Shown here piece after piece: positions 13,622-25,374 of a stretch of 64,000 bases of DNA. This DNA comes from Sympetrum striolatum. Its lineage: Eukaryota > Arthropoda > Insecta > Odonata > Libellulidae. How positions within the stretch are numbered: position 1 is the first letter of the stretch; the number at the start of each line of letters is the position of its first letter. The position numbers and the translations under genes were made by a program. The notes under the pieces are model-generated. The model saw only the letters and a list, made by a program, of their open reading frames with translations, was not told the origin of the DNA and made no database searches. The stretch covers positions 98,957,657-99,021,656 of the forward strand of contig OX388343.1 in NCBI GenBank assembly GCA_947579665.1, given 5' to 3'.

Positions 13622-13760
13622 TCGGGAGGTTTTGGGGGGTTTTCCTCCAGACTAGGGTGAATACCAGGCAGATATGTATTTTCCTCCCCCCATGATATGA
13701 CTACCACCTGGCCTTGTGCCTATTTGTAGTTTTGAATAATAAATAAATTGACACTGTACA
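13622..13760 (+). repeat. Interspersed repeat E, plus-strand copy
   Basis: The block with CGGGAGGTTTTGGGGGG, then GGGTGAATACCAGGCAGAT and GACTACCACCTGGCC, matches the inverse of 37930-38065. It ends in GAATAATAAATAAATTGACA, like a retroposon 3 prime tail. It starts four bases after the LINE tail that ends at 13617, so it may be the next retroposed unit or part of a composite. The class is unresolved. Confidence 0.55.
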
Positions 13761-13764
13761 AAAA

Positions 13765-15940
13765 TGAAAGACTTTAAACGAGTAGAAGTCGATCTATGTA
13801 TTCGAGCGTAGTATCGATAGATATCTAACGCCTCCACCAAGAAGAGTATATTCGACATTGTCTCACACCTTTCTACTGGAATCTAACATGACATCCAACA
13901 TGCTATCATACTCATCTTGGACCTAAAGGTCAAGAAGAGGTTGCCAGTTCACGTCCTTCGATTATAATGCAATTCATTCGTTCGTACATACTTTGACGAA
14001 GATAAAAAATTTTCAGGTAACGAAATTGCTTCAGATAAAAGAAAATAGCGATAGAGAAAAAATATTCGGATGAGGTAAAATCCACGTTTTAGCGGTGCGA
14101 GCAAAGGGTACCTGTTGGATCAATGGTTTTTTCCTCCGAATAAAAGGGTTTTCAAAATAGAAAACGCTGCGTCACACGCGCCGGCATAAAGCTTGTCGAG
14201 ACAAAGATTGATGCGGGGAACGTTTTTCTTTCTTCCCTTGTTCGGCCTTCTATTTTTCCGCTTCTCATTTTGAAAGCTCTTTTTAGTAGGTCGGATCCCT
14301 CAGCTGCGGTTCCGGTAAATTAGCCGCTTATGGAGAGAATTTGAGGGAAAACAAAACCTCGCTTTTGTGCGGTGCCGATTGTCCGAAGATCTGGAGCGAA
14401 ACTATCGGACTGTTAACGCGGCGATGTTGACAAGCATGATAAACGTTGGGGTAAATAAAGGACAAAGGTTTTGAAATGGATACTTTTGAAAATAAACCTC
14501 CGGAAGAGTAGGTATACATGGGAATTCAGCTGAATATTCCCTCGCTAATTCAACTCTCATGCCATAGCGCATTCTCTCGGATTGTCCGTGTGGTATTTAA
14601 ACAAGATATTGTCGTACCATATTTATGTATGATTTTTTAAATGTATTTAACCGACATCTATAAACGACTAGTAAATGTGTGAAAAATTTCTCATCTATTT
14701 CCTGTTTCTATCTAAAATTAATTTTATTCACCGGTAACTTAATTAAGCAAGCGTATCTGTGATGTTTTACAAATTTTCGAGAGGCGCGAGTAGTTAAAAA
14801 ATCAATCACAGAAGTTAATGTTGCAAGAAGTAAATAGCTCAGACATGGATAAGGAGCGCCAAATTTGGTATAAAAAAGAGTGCGATAAGGAACAGATAGA
14901 AAATATTAATTATTATTATAATGGAATTTATTAAGGTCAAGACTGAGTCAATAAAGTCTCTTCTTACATCAAATCCTTCGTCATATAAGTTTAATAAATG
15001 ACACAAAGACAGATAGGTAATGATAAAAGTAATTTAATGGATATGTTCCTCACGGTCAGGGGTAAGATGTTGGTTCGAGATTCTAGAACGATTTATTTAT
15101 GAGAGAAGACTTGAAAGCAAAGGAGACATTGAAATTATACATAAATCATTCCAAAGTTCCTTTGGTAGTAACAAAGTAACTTTTTATATCAAAGCAAGGC
15201 AAGAAAGATAATTATATTCAAGCTGTATAACAGATACCTTTCTGTTTAAAGAATAAAATGTACGAGATTGTGTGAATTTGATTCTTTAGAGGCATTACTT
15301 AAATAAATGTGAGAATTGCCATGGAAAAAACACGAGAGAAAACAAAAAATAACATTTACATCGCGCAAATTGCAAATGATTGTATTTCAAAGAGAAACTG
15401 GATGCAACCATGCTAAGTATTTTCTTCTCACGGATGGAGGCGTTTCTCTACGGAGTAATACATAATCTATTCGGTTAAACGAAGCGTCGAACGAATGGTT
15501 AATTAAGGCAACCAAATCTATCGATGCTTGCACAGCAAGCAAACCAAAACATGAACATTGGCGTTGTTTGGACGACGGGAGATAAAAAGGATGAACTTGG
15601 GGAAACGTTACGAAAGTTTGTTTTAAAGGTCCCCGAGAGTATCCAGCGTGTTATTGCGGCTGTTGGTTTACGATAGCCCCTCCCAATGGGACTGTTTGGC
15701 GTGACGGCTGATTGAGGGATAGGTGACGTAGAAAGAAGCAAATTTTACATAGGGGACCACTATCATACACTCATGCCAAACTTTAGATACATTCTTTTTC
15801 ATTCGATGAACGGACCAATGAATATACTTTTGAAGTTTCAACTATTCCATTTTGAAATATTGAGCAAAAATGGAAACATGTCAATTTAGATATAATCTGA
15901 TGGTAGCTTCATCGAGGAAATTCAATTTAAACTATAAAAA
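13765..15940. other. No gene recognised
   Basis: About 14.05-14.55 kb is more GC-balanced, otherwise the DNA is AT-rich. No coding motif was found on either strand. GGTTCGAGATTC near 15073 resembles a B box only loosely. Confidence 0.45.
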
Positions 15941-15945
15941 TATTA

Positions 15946-16012
15946 ACTCTTTATTCGGCGAGGTTAAGCCCATAAGGGCCTCTCTTACACCTAATCTTTA
16001 AATGAAACTAAT
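15946..16012 (-). repeat. LINE-tail-like repeat, minus-strand copy
   Basis: Read on the minus strand it gives AGAGAGGCCC, TTATGGGCTTAACCTCGCC and AATAAAGAG, which aligns with the 3 prime end of the repeat at 25161-25372 (GGGAGAGAGGCCCACTTGAG, CCTAACGTCGCCAATAAAAG). It is probably the 3 prime UTR end of a retroposon. Upstream UTR may extend toward 16250 but is not distinctive. Confidence 0.5.
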
Positions 16013-16014
16013 GT

Positions 16015-19000
16015 TAATTGCAAAAGAGAACATGTAATATAAAGAAATGAATATACATAAAAAGAAAAAATAGAAGAGGTAAAATGAAAGAATTGGGATG
16101 AGGGGAAAAACTGTGGGGTACACAATTAGGGGAGCGAAAAAAACCGCGAAAACACAGATGGAAATTAATGTAAGCAGGTATATCACAAGTTACATAATTG
16201 TCGTCCGATAATGGCGTGAGAATTTCTTGGTAGTTGACTAAGGATGTCATTTACCTGAAAAGAAAGAAGGAGAAGAGTAGGCTATGATTCCAAATAGTTA
16301 TTATTTTCTTGATGAATAAGCAAATAAATAATACACCAATCTATTTATTTTAATTGTATTCCATAAAATTTCCGATGGGAAAATTTATTAACTAAATGGA
16401 ACAACGTCGAGCTAATTTAATCGAAATCTTAAATTAATGATCGCGGGAAATTAGGCTAATTAATTCAGTAGTAATCGCTAATAATAAGTAACTTTTTGTT
16501 ATTGTCTAATTAAATAAAGATGGAACGTATATGTATCTATTTGAGGTAAAGTACACTCAAACTTTCGAGGACCTCAGTAACTCACATCTGGGGTTTTACT
16601 GCCTGTAACATCGCGTGCGTTTGTTCCCATCTGTTTCCACGTTGCTGTCATAAAAGACAGCCGCATCTTAATTCCATTCCAGAGTTGTAAAGGAGTTTTC
16701 ATTTGGTTACCCTTTTGCTGTCGGAACGAGCGTTAACAAGATGGTAACTGTCGGATGTAAAAATGTCATAGATACCACCGCATATTCCCCCACTCAGCAC
16801 ATTTTGAAATAAAAAGATATAAATCCTATATTTAATTAGTGAATTTTACTGATGATTTATATATTTATATTTTTTAAACATTTAAGAAATATTGCCTGGG
16901 TGATTGTTTAAAGACTCCACAAGTTATAAATTATTTTATGACAGTGATAAAAAACAGTTATCTCTAGTGCTAATAGTGCTTGATTGAGTGTTTTTGAGGT
17001 CACTTTAACAGGGAAAGGGACACACACTGAAATGCTTTTCCTTAAGGATGTACTAATCAAGCCGTTACGATGGGTCGATCAAATTGATTACGCTCAACCG
17101 TTGTACAGGGAAGACATACCCAATAAACAAGAGCATGGTCACTGCCATTATGGCATTAAGAGTTATTAAACTAAACTAAAATTATACATAGTTATTGAAA
17201 GGAATTAGCATACTGTATATACTTGATTCGTGTCTTTTAGAAATATCGACAAGGAATTTAATTACACCTAATAGGTGTTATTAAATTCTCCAAGATAAAT
17301 TCAACTTGAAAAAACGACTTGAACGCTTCTTGGAGTGAATATTCTCGGCCATTTTGACTTTCCAACTTTTAAATTATAGATTCATATTATGATGCGATTT
17401 GCTTGATAAGATTCGGAGATTATTTTCTCCAACAATGAGTTGTGAGTAATGGGACACGGATGAGCTACGTAACCCTCTCTCTTTGGCTTCTAGATCTCAC
17501 CAGATTGATCCGAAAGACCTTACAGGGTCTCCCAGAATGTTTACTTTCAAGAAGTTTATTTGCACACCATAAATTTTTTAGAGATACACAGTGCCTTAAC
17601 GCGATTCCAATTTTAGTAATCTACCGAGTTAGTTTTATTCAAGAGGCAGCCAGAAAACAATCGAGGACTAGAAGCAACTTTATTCCGTATTTTGAAAATT
17701 AAAGGGAACAACTATGGGCAAACTCTTCGGCTAATATGGATGGGAATAAAAATTATATTCCTTCAACGTCAGGTTGAAAATTTTCACACAGTCCAGGCAA
17801 GAATCCCTTCAGAATGGATATTCCACGCCATGTTGCTTCCCGCAGAATGGCCTCGTGAAAAGATCGTAAGAAGGCCTATCTTCGGAGAAAAGATACTCCA
17901 AAATTAATGACTCTAGAGCTTAACTTTTTCGAACCATAAATTCCAATTTTGGAAAACATCTTTTTAAATCCCGGGCCGTGTTCGGAGACGGTGTTTTGTT
18001 TTGCATACGTAAACGTAGTTATGGGAGAATGTCATCGCCAAACTTATTTCCGAAGGCGCTCGATAATTAAGGAGAATCTCTGTACAAGAAAATCCCTCCC
18101 AATATTCCCTTCTATTGCCTTTCACCGCGACCTGTCTTCCGCACACCGATTAATCGCTTTCGTTACTCTCCCCAGGGCGCGCCTGCTCCTAATGGCCGGA
18201 CCATTTCCATCCCCTGTTTTACGGGTATTAACCCTCTCCACCATTTCAATTTTAGCTCGCCCTTCATAACTCTTCAATGCATCGCTCTCTCGTGTTGTGT
18301 GCGTCTGAGTGTGCCTCACTACGCCGAGAAAAAGTGCAATAAGCTGCGAGTGTTCTCCCGCTTTTTGTGCTATTTTAAATGTGTGGTTTTTCCGCCCTTC
18401 GGGCTGCAAACTTAGCTCTTTATGATCCTGGCCGTTCGGTGTTGAGAATTTCTTTATGTCCAATTCACGTCTTCCACAGTAAACGTTTCCGCCCTTCCAT
18501 GTCTATTTTTCGAGTCTTTTATGACGATTTCCCTGGAAACCTGTTCCTGACTTTAGTAGCTATGTTACCATACTATTCTAACATTGCGATTTTTTACTTC
18601 TGATAGGGTTGTAGAGAGTTTTTCATGATCGGTTTCCATAGATAGAGTCTCAGAATGTGGTTGCTTTCTTCCTAGTGTATCCAGCTCTAGTTAAATAAGT
18701 GAAACTGGAAGATATACGGACGCCTTTTGAATTAAATAAAAGGTCTTGTATGAGTCAGGGCAGATATAACTGAATAAAACTGCATTTGTAAACGAAATTT
18801 CTTTTCAATTTCAATGAAAAAGTAATTAGCAGAATGAAGAAGATACTGAATTCGATAAACGCATGGATTCCTTTCTTCGATAGTCGATCTCAGAGATAAT
18901 AAATTTAAGTGCTGATTTATTTTCGGTTCGCTTGTCGAATTTTAGTGACTTCCTAACTAACGATACCTCCAACTTTATAGCAACATGTTCGTCTCAATTG

Positions 19001-19180
19001 CGATCCTCACCTCGATATGAGTAATACCTCATTGTTGTACTTCAAACCCAAATTAACTTCGTCTCATTTGTTAAACTGCCAGATACAGGTCATTATTTAA
19101 TCTCAAATCAGAATTATAGATTTAATTGATAAATATGCACAATTCAAGGAGGGCGAGAAATTAATTACTTGTCCGATGAG
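16015..19180. other. No gene recognised
   Basis: AT-rich, with GC-balanced segments at about 16.56-16.80 kb and 17.95-18.55 kb. Open frames of up to 113 residues in the second segment occur on both strands and show no family motif, so I do not annotate them. Confidence 0.45.
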
Positions 19181-19182
19181 TA

Positions 19183-19265
19183 TATAATTTTAAAAAATTC
19201 ATGGTAAACAAACTTTTACTAGACCAAGTTATTTTATTATTTTTTACAAGTTAATAAGTACCACA
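19183..19265. repeat. Deleted copy of the 46.8-kb foldback element
   Basis: TTCATGGTAAACAAACTTTT followed by ACTAGACC matches the left arm of the palindrome at 46777-46909. Directly after a short AT linker comes CAAGTTAATAAGTACCACA, which is the inverse of that element's outer flank TGTGGTACTTATTAACTTG. The right inner arm is missing, so this looks like an internal deletion of the same palindromic element. Confidence 0.6.
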
Positions 19266-19269
19266 GAAT

Positions 19270-20555
19270 TAACCCTGAATCGGTATCGTTTATATAATTC
19301 AAATTTTAACGAAATGAATTTCTTGACTTTTAAGCGATGACTGTCTGCCTTTGTGAGCTCGGAAAATCGTATTCTATGCAATGCCTTGGCTCTTAATTTC
19401 AGTGATGAATCGCTAAAGTAATATTCTTTCCAACTAAAAACTAAAAAAAATCATAATGCACTCATATTTGAAAGAAAACCGTGAAACAAACGATGTATTA
19501 AACCTCGAATGATGAAATTTCCCGATTCAAATAAAAGAATTGGTCCATGAAATTTGGACTTCAGTAGGTTTTTCATTTCCTCGAAACGGAATTTTGACTC
19601 GGAGCGTTAATGCGGAATCAAGGTAATGGGATGGCGAATATATTTTCCCTTTACCCAGAGCTAACCGACGGAAAATGCCTCTATGTTGGAGGGTCATATC
19701 TCGATTAGCAATGTTTCCAATATCTATCATCGCAGTACTTTGCTCTTAATTAATTTACAGTAGATATTGTCCTTATGAATAGGAAATATTCAGCAAGTAT
19801 TAGCAGAAATCGCCTTCACATGGATGCACTCTATATCTCTTTGCTCAGAAGTAAATAGTGAATCTGTTTAAGGGACGATTTGTACGGACCATTTTGTCGT
19901 ACACCGTCTTACGCCGAATTGTTTCTGTTTTAACTCGATTAATGGTTAAAAGTAGGCTGTCTTGGATATTTATACCTTAATAAAGCAATTCAGTGGCTCC
20001 AAAACGTATATATCGACAAGGAATCTCTTTAAAGTTACCAAAGATAAAATAATCTGGGATGCGGGTCAGAATTACTCTCCTGTATTTATTTCAGTCATCA
20101 TAGACGTTCTTTTTACCGCAATTATATCGAAAAATCAAAAAATGACAAATACCTGAAGTGATTTCGTATGCTCAATCATTCACGATGCAAATAAAAATCA
20201 AGAATTCATCAGTGATTCCTTGGCAGAGATGATAATAAGAAGAAATAATTATCTTAAAAAAAAATCTCAAAAGTTGCTACATTTTATTGACAAAGCAATG
20301 CAACCGAGAAATAATCACACAGTGAAAATAAATTAGTAAGTGAGGTAAACTTGAGATGAAAAATTCATTCAGAAAAAACGGATTATTGGTTTGTATAATT
20401 AACACAATTCCATAAAATTGGTCGATTTCGCTCTTATTGGAACCCAGTTAGATGTATAAATTTAGAATCCGTTTTCAGGAATGAGAGGTGCAAAAAAACA
20501 ATCGATAAGAAAAATACAACATGATAGGATTCGTTAAAATCCAATTAATATGTAT
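19270..20555. other. AT-rich, no gene recognised
   Basis: No coding or repeat signature beyond short A/T runs. Confidence 0.45.
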
Positions 20556-20560
20556 ATATA

Positions 20561-21278
20561 TTTTTGATTTCTCCCTATACGTAGTATAGAGAAAGTATTG
20601 TATTCGCAAAAAAATTCGACCTCCAAATTTCAACGGAAATACATGTTTTGGGGCCCATAGAGCTCGTTTTCGCTATTTTCCCGAACATGTCTGTTTGTGT
20701 GTGTGTGTGTGTGTGTGTCTGTCTGTCTGTCTGTGGTAAAAAAGTTTGTGGGAGCTCTATCTTAAAAATTAATAATCCGATCATATCCAAAATTCATATT
20801 TAGTATTTTCCTAACAATGCCAAGAGTTGATTAATTTTTGATGAATACCGCTTAACCGGAAGTTGTGGTTTATCCGGAACAAAATTTTGTTTCTTAAATA
20901 TCTCTGTCAGAATTCAATGTAGGTATATACAATTATAGACAAAAGTTATAGGTCATGTACTTTTCTACAACTTTTGTTTGAAACATTTTTTCGTGAGACT
21001 AATTGTTTAGGAGTTATTAGTGAATATTCGCTAACCGTAAGTTGCTTTTTATCGAAAAATTGTAGTTTTTCTTAAATATCTCTGATAGAATGTGATGTAT
21101 TTAAATACAATTTGTTCAAAAGTAATAGATAATTTATTTTACTGCAAGTTTTGTTTGAAATATTTTTCTGTAACACTCATTGTTTTGGAGTTATTTATAT
21201 ATTACCGGCATAGGCTTCTGTTTTCGATAAATATGGAGAAAATCATCTGTTGGCCGTATCAGATTTTTTAATATGTAG
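20561..21278 (+). mobile_element. Hairpin-headed non-autonomous repeat, copy 1
   Basis: Starts with TTTTTGATTTCTCCCTATAC and an immediate near-palindrome (CTCCCTATACGTAGTATAGAG, only the centre of which is exact). It continues through a conserved block containing CAACGGAAATACATGTTTTG, a (GT)n/(CTGT)n array at about 20697-20735 and GTGGGAGCTC. The body has degenerate repeats around CGGAAGTTG and TTAAATATCTCTG. The right end carries TATGGAGAAA and GGCCGTATCAGATTTTTT. The same order of blocks occurs in copies 2 and 3. There is no protein. The subterminal TTTCTCC(A)TAT versus ATGGAGAAA at opposite ends suggests a DNA element with inverted ends, but I cannot assign a superfamily or see a target duplication. 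Confidence 0.75.
20697..20735. repeat. (GT)n/(CTGT)n microsatellite inside copy 1
   Basis: About 13 GT units run into four CTGT units. The equivalent place in copy 3 holds a longer GT run, and in copy 2 a short interrupted CA stretch, so the array is a built-in, length-variable part of this element. Confidence 0.9.
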
Positions 21279-21279
21279 A

Positions 21280-23090
21280 TATATTATTATTTTAATATGT
21301 ACATATCGAAATTTCGACCAGATATTCAGATATTAATCTCAAGGACATGTAACAGTAGCTGCTTTATTTCAATTTTGGGTAATTTCCATTGGGAATGGAA
21401 GACAAGATCCCTTGTGTTTTTTTCGGAAGAAGAATTATCGCAAATTTAGGCGATAGGTATGGTCTACGAAGGGGAGATTTTAGCGGAGGAGAGCAATTAT
21501 TATTTGCTCTCTTTTGTCTTATCGAGCCGTTAAGGCAAATGAATGGGCAGCAAGAAGTAAAGTCCATCTTACTTGGTCAAGAAAAAGTAGAATCTAAATA
21601 ATGTGACTGCTTTAATGGTTGGATGAGAGAACCTTTTTCCCTGAGTCACTTTCGACAGAATTGTTTCTCGTATTTCTATCAGCATATTCTGTCGTATATA
21701 CAATTGAATAAAAATCCTCTGCATTAATTTTCTAAGGGATGTTAAGCACATTGTGGTCTCTTCATTCGTATACAACATTTTTCATTGTATGCGTTCATAA
21801 CATCCGGCTGTTGTAGCAGATTTAAAGGCTGCATTTTCTACACAAACAAGTATACTCACCTGTCAAGCATGACGGGTCTTGATTTTACTTTTTGTATATA
21901 ATGCATCATTGAAGCCATATAAGTTACCACTATATGTTAAAGGAAAAGCTCGGATTCAACAATTGTCTTAGCCGTCAGGGGGCTTGGGGGACGGTTGTTT
22001 ACTACGATACAAGTTTACAAAATTTTCGTTTATTTTTCTATAGCTCTCGCATTTTCTACTCGAAAACAGTTTTATACGACCAAAATAAGTCTTTTTTCAA
22101 TTTATCTTCTTTAAGGACTTATTTTTAATTTAAATTCGCAAAGGAAGTAAATCCTGCAAACGAAATAAGAATTATAAGCGCATTTCTTAGGGAACCCTTG
22201 GAATTTGATCTGACACTATCACTGAATGAAACCTTAATAGAAATAGAATAGATTCATGGTATATTGCATCAGTCTCGTTAAACACATTATATACGCTATC
22301 ACTTGTGAGAGAGTTTAGGATAATGACAGGGGAAAGAAATTTTTTGATGAAATATTTACGCAACAGACAACCGAAAAACGCGGAAAGCGATCTTTGAGTT
22401 TTTAAGAAAAAGATGATCAAACTCAGTGTACACAATTGAAGCATAATATACAAACATAATAATAGTAAATTCCTACTGGTACAGCAAGCGACTGGAATAA
22501 ATCTACGAAGAAAAGTATATCTTTTTCAGATTCACTCAGATGAAAACTGCCTGAAATGCTTATTCACCATGAATTCCAAATAATTTAAACCAAAATACGA
22601 ATAAATTAAGAGCAAACTGCCCTCTTAAACTAGCAAAATATTTTAGAGAGCTTTAAATTTCTTTAACACAGGGTCCCTGCAGTCTCTAAGGAATGCACGT
22701 TGCATACCGGAGCAACAGCTAAATTGCACATTGAGTTTACATTATATTCCTTTACCGTTCATTCTAATGGCATACGAAGAAACACAGCTGAAATACGTTC
22801 AAGCATTGGTAAGGAAAAATAAATACGTATCATGCATAGAAAAATTAATTTTCATCTCAAAAAGAAAGTACTTTTTTAATTTGACTAACCAACACTCTTA
22901 TTTCAATTTCTCACAAAAATGAAACTTATATACATTTATTTTGAAGAGCATAGAAGATGGAACAACATACATGGTTTATAATTTTCCCCTGAAAATTTTA
23001 TGCTATATTTTGCTCCTGAACTTTATTATTTGTGATGAAGTGTATGATAATACTCTTAAAAGTATATTCATAAGCATATAATACTTATAC
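21280..23090. other. No gene recognised; one short palindrome-related motif
   Basis: AT-rich. CCTGTCAAGCATGACGGGTC at 21860-21878 (approximate bounds) resembles the perfect palindrome at 35846-35863. The open frames at 21.39-21.60 kb on both strands have no motif. Confidence 0.45.
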
Positions 23091-23092
23091 CA

Positions 23093-23251
23093 TCCTTGTG
23101 GGTGTTTTCCTAAGAATCCCTTAGGTTTTTAAAATCCATAATTCTTCTAATTATTTCTACTTCTTATTTACTAATTAATGACGATGGGTTAGATGGAAGA
23201 AGAGACTTTTAAGTCTCAATCTCGCCCAAATAAAGAAGATTTATTATTATA
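23093..23251 (+). repeat. LINE-tail-like repeat, copy A
   Basis: Contains GTTTTCCTAAGAATCCCTTA, then GACGATGGGTTAGATGGAAG, AAGAGACTTTTAAGTCTCAA and TCTCGCCCAAATAAAG before a TTATTATTAT tail. From about 23173 it is nearly identical to 38500-38590 (one difference seen in roughly 80 bases), so the two copies are recent. The AATAAA-type signal and (TTA)n tail are typical of a non-LTR retroposon 3 prime UTR (established pattern); the element itself is not identified. Confidence 0.65.
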
Positions 23252-23254
23252 CGT

Positions 23255-25155
23255 AGCTGATGTTGAAAAGGCGAGCGATTCCAGGGATCGCTTCGTTTTA
23301 AATAAAACCTTTTTTCCCGAAGACTTCCTCTTATCTTTGTCGGATAATATCGTCCAAATTTCCGTTTCTGTGGGTGGCGGTTTTGCGTAATCAAGCCATG
23401 TATTTCATTTTTAGAGCGGATTTGCCTGTGTATCAGTGGTCCCATTTAGTTTCTCTAACCAGTGCCGATTTTGGTATTGAAACCTATTTATCGAAAAAGT
23501 GTTTTCGAATAAAAAGTATGACGCATTAAAGCGTGCCGCAAATAATGAAGATCTTTGATTGGTGAAAAGACTGGATTGGAAAGTCGTTCCGGGGAGAAGA
23601 TAACAAGACTAGAATAAGAACAGTGGTACCTAAAAATATTTCTTATCTAGAAGAATAATTTGGATTTATTCTTGCAACGAAGATCTTTCAGATTTTATTA
23701 TCCAAATTCGCCGATCACTCTAATCCATCACCTGATTGATGTCTTCAGCCCTCCGAAAACTTTTCCTTCAGCAGCAAATATTCGCCATTAAATTCGTTAA
23801 AGGTTAGAAAGCCCTTTCATCGAGACACAAGGAGGAAATTAGTGAGCTGAATTGGAAGACAGAAGATTCCTTTTATCCGTTGCATTGAATTGATTGGCTC
23901 AACATCAAAGAAAACTGATGTTGAGCTTTCGTTCATTTTTCCCGCCCATTTCTATATATATAAAGAAGAAGTCCCCTTTCTACCCTCAAATAACAAGCGG
24001 CGGAATTAATTCTCTGAAAAGAACTCACCATCGATCTAGAAAATTCTAACACACAGTTGTCGATGGCGGCATAACAAGGATCCCCCCTCCTTCCTTTTGC
24101 AACTCTGAATTGCAAATCATAGAAAGCCCCGACGTCTAAGTGCCTTTCTCCACTCATCCCCCTCCCACTTCGGGGTTTATCGTTTTCCCATAAGGCGCGG
24201 AATTTCCTTTTGAGTAAGAATTTCGGCCGTCGTTTTCTTTCATAGGCCGTCTTTTCTTTCATGGTGAACGATGACTTCAATTTCTTGTAAAACAAGCGAA
24301 TAGTCGAAAGCGTTCATTTTGTAATGAAATCTGATTTTTCGACCAATTTGAAGCTATTCATCTCTGGATAATTGTTTCCGAAGAAAAATTAAAGGAACGA
24401 GCAATTTTTTCTAATTCGATAGTTTTTCGGGCGAGGATAAAAAACATTACTCTTATGTGGAAATCCCTCTTCTGAAGGAAATCGATCAAAATACTCGATT
24501 TAACAAAGCGGTCTTTATTCTTGGATGAAATACAGATTCCCGCCTCGGGAAGAGTTTATTTTTTTCCTTTGCGAATCCGGATTCCTGTTGTGTGGGTATT
24601 TGGGTCACAAAGAGAAGGTGCCAACCGATAAGGAGGAAATAAACTCCCATTTGGGAAAACAACCCTGGCTTTCCTCATTTCTGCCATTCCGGACATTGCG
24701 GAAACCGCTAACCGAAAATCATGCTCGGGAAGTAATTCAGCAAATCGTATGGATTGCTTTCTCTGTCGGCATTTATAGCTGTGAATTTTTGAGCATCAAA
24801 TAAATGTTTCACCGACCCATTGAACAATATTGCAAGCAATTTTACAAGCTCCAGTTGGATAAAATGTCGTTTGCGGTTTCAAAGCAATACATTTAGGAGA
24901 CGGGACGGGACCTTCTTTCATTAACGATTTCTAACAATGTATTTCGATTGCTGTCTTTGATGCTTATCACTGATGGTTTCTACTATTGTGATACTTCTAC
25001 TGTGATTTCTTTTCTCAATTTTCTTTCTCACTTTAGTAAATGTTATATTTTTCTCATGTAATTAATAATATTTTTATTTTTCTGTAAATTTATTGATTTA
25101 TGCATATTTTGTATGTAATTTTATTATTGTCTATACTTCATTGTTATTTTTACTG
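23255..25155. other. No gene recognised; small hairpin at 23.9 kb
   Basis: GCTCAACATCA and its inverse TGATGTTGAGC face each other with an 8-base loop at about 23898-23928. The 23.95-24.30 kb segment is GC-balanced but its 120-residue open frame is motif-free. The T-rich run 24.95-25.15 kb is probably the upstream 3 prime UTR of the next repeat. Confidence 0.45.
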
Positions 25156-25160
25156 TTTTT

Positions 25161-25372
25161 TTGCGGGTTTTTTTCACCCCCCTTCTCTGTGGGGGTTTTC
25201 CTTCAACGTGGGTTTTTCTTTAGCAACCTTCTGCTGCAAAGATTTTTACCCACACTCTACTCTGTCTTTTTGTTTTAATTTAATTTATACTTGTTCATAT
25301 TCTGACGACATACGAGGTTAGATGGGAGAGAGGCCCACTTGAGCCTAACGTCGCCAATAAAAGGTCAAACTA
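25161..25372 (+). repeat. LINE-tail-like repeat, diverged copy C
   Basis: GCGGGTTTTTTTCACCCCCC and GTGGGGGTTTTCC align with the upstream part of copy B (GCGCAGGTTTTTCACACCCC, GTGAGTGTTTTCC). GGGAGAGAGGCCCACTTGAG with CGCCAATAAAAGG corresponds to the conserved end of copies A, B and the minus-strand copy at 15.95 kb. The overlapping hydrophobic open frames are translations of the T-rich UTR. Confidence 0.6.
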
Positions 25373-25374
25373 TT

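Noticed and set aside
20575..20790. Open frame containing a Thr-His repeat, also at 31306-31578
   Set aside because: Both are translations of the (GT)n array in the hairpin-headed repeat, on the minus strand.
25093..25321. Overlapping hydrophobic open frames resembling membrane proteins
   Set aside because: They translate the T-rich 3 prime UTR-like repeat copy C; Phe/Leu richness comes from T runs.
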